Assembly: GCA_050743265.1 (NCBI GenBank)
Contig: JBOGEN010000107.1
Coordinates: 14,833-78,832 of the forward strand
DNA length: 64,000 bases
From: JBOGEN01 sp050743265
Lineage (GTDB): Bacteria > Actinomycetota > Actinomycetes > JBOGEN01
Direction: 5' to 3'
In this document: positions 44,348 to 51,359 of the stretch, in pieces
How the letters are laid out: every line of letters begins with the position of its first letter
How positions within the stretch are numbered: position 1 is the stretch's first letter
Notes under the pieces: generated by a model
What the model was told of the DNA's origin: nothing
The model's input: only the letters and a program-made list of their open reading frames with translations
Database searches by the model: none
Position numbers and translations under genes: made by a program

Positions 44348-45796
44348 TCACCGCCGGCGCGGCCGGGCGAACGGCAACCGCACCGTCGGGAGGAGCGCCC
44401 GCGGGCGGCGTGCCCGCACGGCGCTGACGATGACGCCGGTGCCGTACACGGCGTCCTCCGCGAGACGCAGTGCCGCATAGCGGACCGGGTCGACGTCCGG
44501 GCGATGGCGCACGTACTCCAGGGCGACGGGAGCGAGCATGCTTACGGCGGCGGCTGCTGCCACGCGGGAGCGTCCGGCAGCCGCCAGGGCCACCCATCCC
44601 ACGGGCCACCACACGCGTCGCAACCCGTGACCGACCGCAGCGGCATCTGCCACGAGACCCTGTCCGACGACCACGCCCGCGAGCCAGGGGGGCGCGTCCG
44701 CCCAGCGGAGACGGCCGCCCAGCGTCCCGACCGCCGTCGCCGCGACGAGCGCAGCGAGCCGGGGTCGCGTCGGCGCCAGGAGCGCCACCGCCACGTTCCA
44801 GGCCGAGACCCGCACCGGAGCGAGGCGACCGGGGTGGCGCCGGTCCAGGTCGGCGGCGGACGTGCCGTACTCGAAGCGACGCCGGGCCCAGTCCACCGGA
44901 TCGAGCCGCGCCTCGTGGTGGACGACGACCGACGGCTCATAGCGCGCGAGCCATCCCGCGTCGGCCAGGCGCCACACCAGGTCGACGTCCTCTCCCACAC
45001 GCATCGATGGCTCGAACCCCTGGCCGGCGAGTGCGTCACGACGTACGAGAAGCGCCGCCGACGGCAGGAAGCCGAGCGGTGCACCGCGTCTGACCAGTTC
45101 CGGACGCCCCCCCATGTCGAGCGCCGACCGTGCGTCCTCGTGACGTGCCAGAAGGGATACGCCTGTGACACGGGGCCGCACGCGGGGGGCGACGAGGCCG
45201 ACGCGCGGATCGTCGAAGTGCGCGACGAGTCCCTCGAGCCAGCCGGGCGAGACGGAGCAGTCGGAGTCCAGGAAGGCCACGAGGGGCGCAGCGGTCGCCA
45301 GCACCCCGGCGTTGCGCGCCGCGCCCGGGCCCTGGTTCACGTCGAGGCGTACGACGCGAGCCCCGTGCCTCTCGGCCACACGCCGGACGGCCACCTCGTC
45401 GCGGGACCCGTCGTCGACGACCACCACCGGTGCGCCGGCGAGGCGACGCAGGCAGGCCTCGAGCAGGCCCACCCGGTCGTGCGCCGGGACGACGACGACC
45501 ACCTCACCAGCCAGGGAGCGGAGGTCGACGGCCGGATGCACCACTCCTCGCTGCACGAGAAGGTCAGCCGTCGCGCCCTCGATGGCACCGTCGGGCACCA
45601 CACCCGATGCCCCGGCAGCATGGACGCGGCGTACGAACGGCCGCGCACGCGCCGACACGCGGACGAGGCCCCACGGTGCACCGCCGGTGACGACGGCGCC
45701 GTCGTTCCACAGCCGGGCCCGGCCGTCCCACGCGACGCGTGTCCCCGGGCGGAGGCCGGCGCGTACCTCCGGCGCGTCTACGCCGGAGGAGGCCAT
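44348..45796 (-). CDS. mftF: Mycofactocin glycosyltransferase
   Basis: MftF adds a beta-glucan chain to the pre-mycofactocin core. The 482-aa protein has an N-terminal ~75-residue PqqD-like region (TRVAWDGRARLWNDG), then a GT2 domain with VVVPAHDRVGLLE, DDGSRDE, FLDSDCS and GEDVDLVWRL. A hydrophobic C-terminal third follows, with likely membrane segments. This layout is specific for MftF. ATG 45796 is preferred over a TTG three codons upstream. No strong ribosome binding site is visible. It lies about 26 kb from mftA-E, and the UGSC selenoprotein operon diverges from it. Confidence 0.93.
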   Translation of the reverse strand: MASSGVDAPEVRAGLRPGTRVAWDGRARLWNDGAVVTGGAPWGLVRVSARARPFVRRVHAAGASGVVPDGAIEGATADLLVQRGVVHPAVDLRSLAGEVVVVVPAHDRVGLLEACLRRLAGAPVVVVDDGSRDEVAVRRVAERHGARVVRLDVNQGPGAARNAGVLATAAPLVAFLDSDCSVSPGWLEGLVAHFDDPRVGLVAPRVRPRVTGVSLLARHEDARSALDMGGRPELVRRGAPLGFLPSAALLVRRDALAGQGFEPSMRVGEDVDLVWRLADAGWLARYEPSVVVHHEARLDPVDWARRRFEYGTSAADLDRRHPGRLAPVRVSAWNVAVALLAPTRPRLAALVAATAVGTLGGRLRWADAPPWLAGVVVGQGLVADAAAVGHGLRRVWWPVGWVALAAAGRSRVAAAAAVSMLAPVALEYVRHRPDVDPVRYAALRLAEDAVYGTGVIVSAVRARRPRALLPTVRLPFARPRRR

Positions 45797-45849
45797 GCCG
45801 GCCAACCCTAGCTGCAGGGGGCCTCGCCGCTGAGCAGCGAGCAGCCGGG

Positions 45850-45865
45850 TACGTCAGATGACTTA
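45850..45865. promoter_or_regulatory. Recurrent island motif, palindromic copy E1
   Basis: TACGTCAGATGACTTA lies in the longer palindrome GTANGTCA-GA-TGACNTAC (45849-45866). This is the most symmetrical copy in the window. It is 53 bp upstream of mftF and 166 bp upstream of the selenoprotein gene. A second half-site, CCGTCATCTG, lies at 45896-45905. Confidence 0.5.
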
Positions 45866-45895
45866 CCGGGGTTGGCCGCGTGCGGCTCGCCGGGT

Positions 45896-45905
45896 CCGTC
45901 ATCTG
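45896..45905 (+). promoter_or_regulatory. Recurrent island motif, half-site E2
   Basis: CCGTCATCTG repeats the GTCATCTG core of E1 in the opposite orientation. The two 8-base cores begin 43 bp apart, as do those of the pair at 51154 and 51197. Confidence 0.4.
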
Positions 45906-46031
45906 CGCGTGGACGTGCTCGGACCCGGTCGCGGACACTCCAGGAGACCGCGCCCGGCTCGGTGTCGTGGCTGACGACAGCTGCTCGTCGTCCACGGCGC
46001 TGAGCCCTCACCACCGGAAGGGCCCGCTGAC

Positions 46032-46568
46032 ATGGCGTTCGAGAACCTGATCGACCCCACCGGAGGCCTCGACCTCGACGCCGACACCACCCTGACGCGC
46101 AGGCCGGCGACTCTGCGCGGCACGACGCTCGGGCTGCTGGAGAACACCAAGCCCAACGCGGCCGTCCTCCTGCACGAGCTCGGCGAGATCCTGACGCGCC
46201 GGTACGGGATCAGCGAGGTGCTCTCGTACTCCAAGACGTACTTCGGCACCCCGGCTACCGCGTCCCAGGTGGAGCTGATAGCTCGGGAGTGCGATCTTGT
46301 GGTCACGGGGGTGGGCGATTGAGGCTCCTGCAGCGCGGCCAGTCTGGCCGACGGGATCCTGCTGGAGCGAGGCGGCGTTCCAGCGGTGAGCATCTGCACG
46401 GAGGCGTTTCGCACTCCCGCCGACGCCATGGCCAAGGCGTACGGGTTCCCGGGGTTCCAGTACGTGACGGTGCCGCACCCGCTGGCGAGTCTGACCCACG
46501 GTGAGGTGAGAGAAAGGGTGCACGAGATGCTGCCAGGCGTCCTCCAGGTCCTGGGTGTGGAGCTGTGA
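46032..46568 (+). CDS. UGSC-family selenoprotein (in-frame TGA = selenocysteine 97)
   Basis: Reading through the TGA at 46320-46322 gives a 178-aa protein. Before the TGA it matches the family (FENLIDPTGG, LGLLENTKPNAAVLL, LVVTGVGD). After it the same frame continues the family without a break (GSCSAASLADGILLE, SICTEAF, HPLASL), ending at a TGA at 46566-46568. The two paralogues in the window have Cys exactly at the TGA, so the redox motif here is Sec97-Gly-Ser-Cys100. A SECIS-like hairpin follows. GGAAGGG lies about nine bases before the ATG. The next gene overlaps the true stop. The reaction is unknown. A reactive selenol is expected. Automated annotation would split it in two. Confidence 0.9.
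46323..46368 (+). promoter_or_regulatory. Bacterial SECIS-like element for selenocysteine insertion
   Basis: Directly after the TGA, GCTCC (46324-46328) can pair with GGAGC (46364-46368). An apical stem GGCCA/TGGCC (46337-46341 with 46345-46349) closes a GTC loop. The loop G and T lie about 20 bases after the TGA, in the range known for bacterial SECIS loops that bind SelB. The pairing was done by eye and no energy was calculated. Confidence 0.65.
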
Positions 46569-47704
46569 GGCATCCCTCCGCGGGTGGGACGTCGCTGGTC
46601 GAGCCGGCGGGCCTGGACCCCGTAGCGGCCCGTGACGTGCTCGAGCGCTACTACGACGAGGGCTGGACGGACGGCCTTCCCGTGGTGCCGTGCTCGGAGA
46701 GCCTGCTCGCCGAGTTCCTCGGCCAGGTCTCTCGGGACCCCGAGGACGTCGTGTTCTCCATGCCTCACCTCAACCGGACGTGCTCGGTCCGCCTCGCCGC
46801 CGTGAACGCGGCCATGGCGGGGTGCCGGCCGGAGTACTTCCCGGTGGTCCTCGCCGCCTGGGAGGCGCTCGACGCCGAGGGCTACGCCGGCAAGGGGATC
46901 TGGCAGAGCACGACGGGCAACGCGACCCTGCTCCTCGTCAACGGTCCGATCAGGACGCGCCTGGGCGTCAACGGAGCGGGCAACGTCTTCGGGTCCGGCT
47001 TCCGTGCGAACGCCACGATCGGCCGGGCGATCCGCCTGACGGCCATGAACGTCTTCGGACTGCGTCCCCACCAGCTGGACCAGGCGACCCAGGGGACGCC
47101 GGCGAAGTACACCTGCTGCATCGCCGAGAACGAGGAGCAGAGCCCCTGGGCACCGCTGCACGAGGAGCTCGGGTTCGCCCGGCACGAGAGCACCGTCACG
47201 GCGATGATGATGCGCTCCACCGTGCACGTGGAGGCGCGCCATACCGTCGTCGGCGACCAGCTCCTCAACGATGTGGCGAACACGGTCGCGCGGACGGGTG
47301 CCCTCGTCCACGAGACCGTCAGCGTGTGTCTCGTCCTGGGGCCGGAGCACGCTCACCTGCTCGCCAGGGGCGGCCTGACCCGGCGGGACGTCCAAGAGGC
47401 CGTCTTCGACAAGGCCGTGACCACGCGGCGGTCGCTCGACGCCGCCGGAAAGGCGGGGGTCTCGAGAAGCACGCGCTGGCGCCTCCCGAGCGAGCACCCC
47501 GACGCGGTCTCGGACGGTGAGGCCAACGACATCCGAGAGGCCAACGACATCCGAGAGGCCAACGACATCCGCGCGCTCAACTCTCCCGAGGCCGTCGTCG
47601 TGGTCGTCGCGGGAGCGTTCAACGCCGGGGTCTCCACGGTCGTCGAGACCTTCGGTCCCCGCGGCGGGCGCCCCGCCATCTCTCGAGTGAAGGAGCGACA
47701 GTGA
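46565..47704 (+). CDS. UGSC partner protein, 'WTDGLPVVP' family, copy 2
   Basis: This is a 379-aa soluble protein, a full-length relative of the one at 39776. It shares DEGWTDGLPVVP, NAAMAGCRPEYFPVVLAAWEAL, IWQSTTGNATLLLVNGPI, NGAGNVFGSGFRANATIGRAI, ENEEQSPWAPL and VLGPEHAHLL. The GTG start overlaps the stop of the selenoprotein (GTGA), the same coupling as at the other locus. Near the C-terminus an 18-bp tandem repeat gives EANDIR three times. Conserved Cys and Asn/Gly-rich strands hint at a substrate-binding or enzymatic subunit. No family function is known to me. Confidence 0.78.
   Translation: MRHPSAGGTSLVEPAGLDPVAARDVLERYYDEGWTDGLPVVPCSESLLAEFLGQVSRDPEDVVFSMPHLNRTCSVRLAAVNAAMAGCRPEYFPVVLAAWEALDAEGYAGKGIWQSTTGNATLLLVNGPIRTRLGVNGAGNVFGSGFRANATIGRAIRLTAMNVFGLRPHQLDQATQGTPAKYTCCIAENEEQSPWAPLHEELGFARHESTVTAMMMRSTVHVEARHTVVGDQLLNDVANTVARTGALVHETVSVCLVLGPEHAHLLARGGLTRRDVQEAVFDKAVTTRRSLDAAGKAGVSRSTRWRLPSEHPDAVSDGEANDIREANDIREANDIRALNSPEAVVVVVAGAFNAGVSTVVETFGPRGGRPAISRVKERQ
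47519..47570 (+). repeat. 18-bp in-frame tandem repeat (about 2.9 copies)
   Basis: The unit GAGGCCAACGACATCCGA starts at 47519, 47537 and 47555. The last copy is broken after 16 bases. It is inside the partner gene and encodes EANDIR three times in a surface-like linker that the other copy of the gene lacks. It is a possible length-variable site. Confidence 0.9.
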
Positions 47705-47964
47705 CTGCCGCAGATCGACCCTCCGTTGCTCAGGACTCCTTGGACGGCGCGTTCGCGGACGTGGCGAGGACGCTGGCCGCCGACGGGTACCAGGCGGAGT
47801 GGAGGCTCAACGAGCAGGGGGCCGTGGACTTCTGGGTCACCGCCTCCGAGGAGGCGTGTGCGGAGTGCCTCGTCCCGATGCCGGTGATGCAGGCGATCCT
47901 CGAGGGCGCCCTCGAGGGGACGGGTCGAGAGCTCGGGCGCATCGAGATGCCCGCCGAGCACTGA
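47701..47964 (+). CDS. Small protein (87 aa) coupled to the UGSC partner gene
   Basis: The GTG start overlaps the stop of the partner gene (GTGA), so this is the third cistron of the selenoprotein operon. The protein has an alpha/beta pattern, a CAECL motif (CxxC) near residue 58, and ends at GRIEMPAEH. CxxC may bind a metal or act in thiol exchange with the selenoprotein, which is inference only. No copy accompanies the other UGSC/partner pair. I do not recognise the family. The stop lies in a 15-bp tandem repeat. Confidence 0.7.
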   Translation: MTAADRPSVAQDSLDGAFADVARTLAADGYQAEWRLNEQGAVDFWVTASEEACAECLVPMPVMQAILEGALEGTGRELGRIEMPAEH

Positions 47965-48015
47965 GACACCGAGCACTGAGACACCGAGCGCTGAGACACC
48001 GAGCGCTGAGACCCC
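47956..48015. repeat. 15-bp tandem repeat, four copies, at a gene end
   Basis: GAGCACTGAGACACC occurs at 47956 and 47971, GAGCGCTGAGACACC at 47986 and GAGCGCTGAGACCCC at 48001. The first copy contains the stop codon of the 87-aa gene and the rest fill the gap before the FAD oxidoreductase gene. Every copy has an in-phase TGA, so expansion would not extend the protein. Confidence 0.92.
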
Positions 48016-48048
48016 GCCCCGCCGTACCACCCCGAGAAGGGCGCACCG

Positions 48049-49398
48049 ATGTCACCGCGGGAGACCCAGATCCTCGAGCCGGCCCGGGCCACGCCCGTCC
48101 TGGGTGAGTACGACGTCGTCGTGGTCGGTGGGGGCCCGGCCGGCTTGATGGCCGCGGCCGCCGCTGCCCGCACCGGCCGCTCGACGCTGCTCCTCGAGCG
48201 GTACGGCTTCCTCGGCGGAGCCGGCACCATGGGTGGGCTGAGCACGTTCTGCGGGCTCCACGCCCGCGTACACGGCGAGCACGTCCGGGTCATCCGTGGC
48301 CTGGCCGACGAGCTCCTCGAGCGCCTGGAGCGCCTCGACGGACTCAACCCGCCGCACCTGTCCGTGCGGGACCGGATCATGGCGCAGGCCTTCGACATCT
48401 CCGCGTACAAGATGGTGGCCGACGACCTCGTCCTCGACTCCGGCGGCGAGATCCTGTTCCACGCGACGGCAGCCGGCGTGTCGATGCGCTCGGACACCGA
48501 GATCGACGCGGTGCTCGTCGAGTCCAAGTCCGGACGTGGCGCCCTACGCGGTCGGGTGTTCGTCGACGCGTCGGGTGACGGTGACCTGGCAGCGTGGTCC
48601 GGGGCGCCGTACGAGAAGGCGCCCCATCTGCTCTATCCCTCCCTGATGTTCCGCATCAACGGCGTGGACCCGGCCCGGGCGGGCGAGGCGTGGAAGACCG
48701 TGGCTGCGCTCATGGACGACGCCGAGCGGGCGGGGACGCACACGTTCCCGCGGAAGAAGCCGATCGTGCGGCCGCAGCGCAACCCGCTCGAGTGGCGTGC
48801 CAACCTCACGCAGCTCAGCAACGACGACGGCAGTCCCGTGGACGGCACGGACGTGTGGGGGCTGACCGACGGGGAGATCAAGGGCAGGCGGCAGGTCAGG
48901 GACGCCTTCGCGTTCATCCGGGAGCACACGCCCGGGTTCGAGGACTCGTACGTCGTGGACCTCGCCCCGCAGATCGGCATCCGGGAGACCCGCCGCATCG
49001 TCGGCGCGTACCAGCTCTCCGAGGAGGACGTTCTCGCGTGCGCGGACTTCCCCGACACGATCGGCGTGAACGGATGGCCGGTCGAGGCGCACGTGGCCGG
49101 TGACGTCGAGTTCCGCTTCGCCCGGGACGAGCACCCCCGGGGCTTCAACCAGCTCCCGTTCCGCATGCTGCTCCCCCAGGGCGTCGACAACCTCTACGTC
49201 ACCGGCCGCTGCGCCTCGATGACCCAGCGGGGACAGTCCGCGGCCCGGGTCACCGGCCCGTGCTACGCGATGGGTCAGGCGGCCGGGGTCGCGTCCGACC
49301 TCGCGTTGTCCGCGGGCGTCGCCTGCCGGGACGTCGACGTCGCAGTCCTGCAGAAGCGTCTCGTCGAGGACGGGGCGTACCTGGGCACGGACCTGTGA
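48049..49398 (+). CDS. FAD-dependent oxidoreductase
   Basis: This is a 449-aa flavoprotein of the FAD_oxidored group (PF12831-like). A dinucleotide fold at the N-terminus carries GGGPAGLMAAAAAARTG and LLLERYGFLGGAGTMG. VFVDASGDGDLAAWSGAPYE lies in the middle, and a C-terminal flavin segment reads NLYVTGRCASMTQRG. Members of this group reduce or dehydrogenate small molecules, often with partner iron-sulfur proteins. GAGAAGGG precedes the ATG by eight bases. It is probably the last or next-to-last gene of the selenoprotein operon and could be the electron donor or acceptor for it. Confidence 0.87.
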   Translation: MSPRETQILEPARATPVLGEYDVVVVGGGPAGLMAAAAAARTGRSTLLLERYGFLGGAGTMGGLSTFCGLHARVHGEHVRVIRGLADELLERLERLDGLNPPHLSVRDRIMAQAFDISAYKMVADDLVLDSGGEILFHATAAGVSMRSDTEIDAVLVESKSGRGALRGRVFVDASGDGDLAAWSGAPYEKAPHLLYPSLMFRINGVDPARAGEAWKTVAALMDDAERAGTHTFPRKKPIVRPQRNPLEWRANLTQLSNDDGSPVDGTDVWGLTDGEIKGRRQVRDAFAFIREHTPGFEDSYVVDLAPQIGIRETRRIVGAYQLSEEDVLACADFPDTIGVNGWPVEAHVAGDVEFRFARDEHPRGFNQLPFRMLLPQGVDNLYVTGRCASMTQRGQSAARVTGPCYAMGQAAGVASDLALSAGVACRDVDVAVLQKRLVEDGAYLGTDL

Positions 49399-49432
49399 CC
49401 CGTCGCGTGCCGTACGACCGTCAGGAGACGCG

Positions 49433-51106
49433 ATGACCCGCACCCTTCGGAGCAACTTCGATCCCGGGACGACGCGGTGGGCGATGCGCCGGGCCCAGTG
49501 GCGACGTCTGGGCATCTCCGCCGAGGACGAGGTCAAGCCGAAGATCGCGATCGTCAACAGCTCGTCGGACCTGGCCAGCTGCTACAGCCACCTGGACGGG
49601 ATCGTCGGACCTCTGAAGGAGGCGATCAGGTCTGCCGGGGGAGTGCCCTTCGAGGTGCGCACGGCCGCACCCAGCGACGCCGTCACCAGTGCGGGGTGCG
49701 CCGGCCGGTACATCCTCCCGAGCCGCGACCTCATCGTGAACGACATCGAGGTCGCCGTCGAGGGCGCGCTGCTCGACGGCATGGTCGCGCTGGCGTCCTG
49801 CGACAAGACGACGCCCGCACACCTCATGGCGGCCGCACGTCTCGACATCCCGACGATCGTGGTCGCCTGTGGCTACCAGGCCAGCGGCCGGTACCGCGGC
49901 GAGCCCATCGACTTCGAGGACGTCTTCCTGCTGGCCGGGCACGTCGCCGCCGGGCGTCTCACGGCCGAGGAGCTCGGCGAGATGAGCGAGTGCGCGATCG
50001 AGGGTCCCGGCGTGTGCTCGGGGATGGGGACGGCCAACTCCATGCACATCGCGGCCGAGGCCCTCGGGATGGCGATGGCGGGCAGCACGCCCGTCCGCGC
50101 GAACGGTGACCGGATGTGGCAGGCGGTCCGCCAGGCCGGGGAACGCATCGTCGCCCTCGTGCACGAGGGCCATCGCCCGCGGGACGTCCTCACCCCCGGG
50201 GCGTTCCGGAACGCGGTGACCGCGATCCTCGCCGTGAGCGGCTCCATCAACACCCTCAAGCACCTTCAGGCGGTTGCTGTGGAAGCCGCGTGCGACGTGG
50301 ACATCTGGCGGCTCTTCGAGGAGCTCGCCGCGGACGTACCCCTGCTCACCGGCGTGAAGCCCAACGGGGACCGTCGCATCGAGCAGTTCGACGACGCCGG
50401 CGGGACGCGTGCCCTGCTCAACCAGCTCGAGCCCCTGCTCGATCTCGAGGCGTCCACGGTGACCGGCCCGCGGCTGGGGGAGCTGCTGGCAGACGCCGAG
50501 GTCGCCGACGAGGACACCATCCGGTCGCTGGACCGTCCGCTGGCTCGCCACCCCGCGATCGTCGTGGTCCGTGGCTCGCTCGCCCCGGACGGCGCGATCG
50601 TCAAGCGGACCGTGGCGGACGAGGCACCCCGGCGGTTCCGTGGACCGGCGCGGGTCTTCCGCTCCCGGGACGAGGGGCTGGCCGCCGTGAAGGCAGGAGG
50701 GGTCGAGCCGGGCGACGTCGTGGTGCTGAGCGGGCTGGGCCCACGCGGGTCACCCGGCATGGCCTTGACGTCCGCCTTCATCTTCGCCCTCGACGGAGCC
50801 GGCCTGGGGGGCGACGTGGCCGTCGTGACGGACGGTCAGATGTCCGGCCTTGTCAACCGGGGGCTCGTGGTCGGGGAGGTGACCCCCGAGGCGGCTGCGG
50901 GGGGTCCGCTCGGCCTCGTGGAGGACGGCGATCTCGTCTCCGTCGACGTCGACGCGCGCACCCTCGATCTCCTCGTGGACGACGACGCGCTCGACGCGCG
51001 ACGGTCGCGCCTGCCTCAGGCTCCCCCCGTCGTCGGCTGCAGCTGGCTGTCGGTGTACGCCCGCGAGGTCGGCTCCGTGGCCGCCGGCGCCACCCTCGGT
51101 GGTTGA
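49433..51106 (+). CDS. IlvD/Edd family dehydratase
   Basis: This is a 557-aa iron-sulfur dehydratase. Cluster cysteines are seen in ASCDKTTPAHLMAAARL and in GPGVCSGMGTANSM. NGDRRIEQFDDAGG and TDGQMSGLVNRG lie in the C-terminal half. It removes water from a 2,3-dihydroxy acid, either dihydroxyisovalerate-like or a sugar acid. No other branched-chain amino acid gene is near, and the context is catabolic, so a sugar acid is more likely. AGGAG lies six bases before the ATG. It may be the last gene of the selenoprotein operon (34-bp gap). Confidence 0.88.
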   Translation: MTRTLRSNFDPGTTRWAMRRAQWRRLGISAEDEVKPKIAIVNSSSDLASCYSHLDGIVGPLKEAIRSAGGVPFEVRTAAPSDAVTSAGCAGRYILPSRDLIVNDIEVAVEGALLDGMVALASCDKTTPAHLMAAARLDIPTIVVACGYQASGRYRGEPIDFEDVFLLAGHVAAGRLTAEELGEMSECAIEGPGVCSGMGTANSMHIAAEALGMAMAGSTPVRANGDRMWQAVRQAGERIVALVHEGHRPRDVLTPGAFRNAVTAILAVSGSINTLKHLQAVAVEAACDVDIWRLFEELAADVPLLTGVKPNGDRRIEQFDDAGGTRALLNQLEPLLDLEASTVTGPRLGELLADAEVADEDTIRSLDRPLARHPAIVVVRGSLAPDGAIVKRTVADEAPRRFRGPARVFRSRDEGLAAVKAGGVEPGDVVVLSGLGPRGSPGMALTSAFIFALDGAGLGGDVAVVTDGQMSGLVNRGLVVGEVTPEAAAGGPLGLVEDGDLVSVDVDARTLDLLVDDDALDARRSRLPQAPPVVGCSWLSVYAREVGSVAAGATLGG

Positions 51107-51148
51107 GGGGCGCCCCGTGGTCGACCCCGCGGAGGCACGTCCCACGCA

Positions 51149-51164
51149 CGCGACGGATGACGTA
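51149..51164 (-). promoter_or_regulatory. Recurrent island motif, copy F
   Basis: On the minus strand this reads TACGTCATCCGTCGCG, differing from copies A, B and G only at the variable positions. It lies 196 bp before the binding-protein gene of the second ABC importer. An inverted half-site, CCGTCATTTG, is at 51195-51204. Confidence 0.6.
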
Positions 51165-51170
51165 GGGCCT

Positions 51171-51209
51171 GCCCGAGAGAGTGTCGGGCATCTGCCGTCA
51201 TTTGCCCGA
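51171..51209. promoter_or_regulatory. Interlocked inverted repeats upstream of the second ABC importer
   Basis: TCGGGC(A) at 51184-51190 can pair upstream with GCCCGA (51171-51176) or downstream with TGCCCGA (51203-51209). Two alternative hairpins are therefore possible, the second enclosing the half-site at 51195-51204. It could be an operator cluster or a transcript leader structure. Confidence 0.4.
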
Positions 51210-51359
51210 GGGGCGGGCACAGGCGCGGGCCTAGCCTGACGCGGGCACAGTCCAGGATCGACCGCTCCGGACGGAGGCCACCGGTGCCGGTGAGGCACGC
51301 ACCCCTTCGCTCCGCTCCGCCCCTCCCCTCATCGCAGGACCTGGCTAAGGAGCCCAGAG

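Noticed and set aside
46032..46322. The UGSC gene read as a short 96-aa protein or pseudogene ending at TGA 46320
   Set aside because: The same frame continues the family directly after the TGA, both paralogues have Cys at this position, and the next gene is coupled to the later stop.
47956..48015. The 15-bp tandem repeats as a CRISPR array or phage attachment site
   Set aside because: There are no spacers between copies, no cas genes and no integrase.
49433..51106. Calling the IlvD/Edd gene ilvD
   Set aside because: No branched-chain biosynthesis gene is near and the context is catabolic. Family membership alone does not show the substrate.
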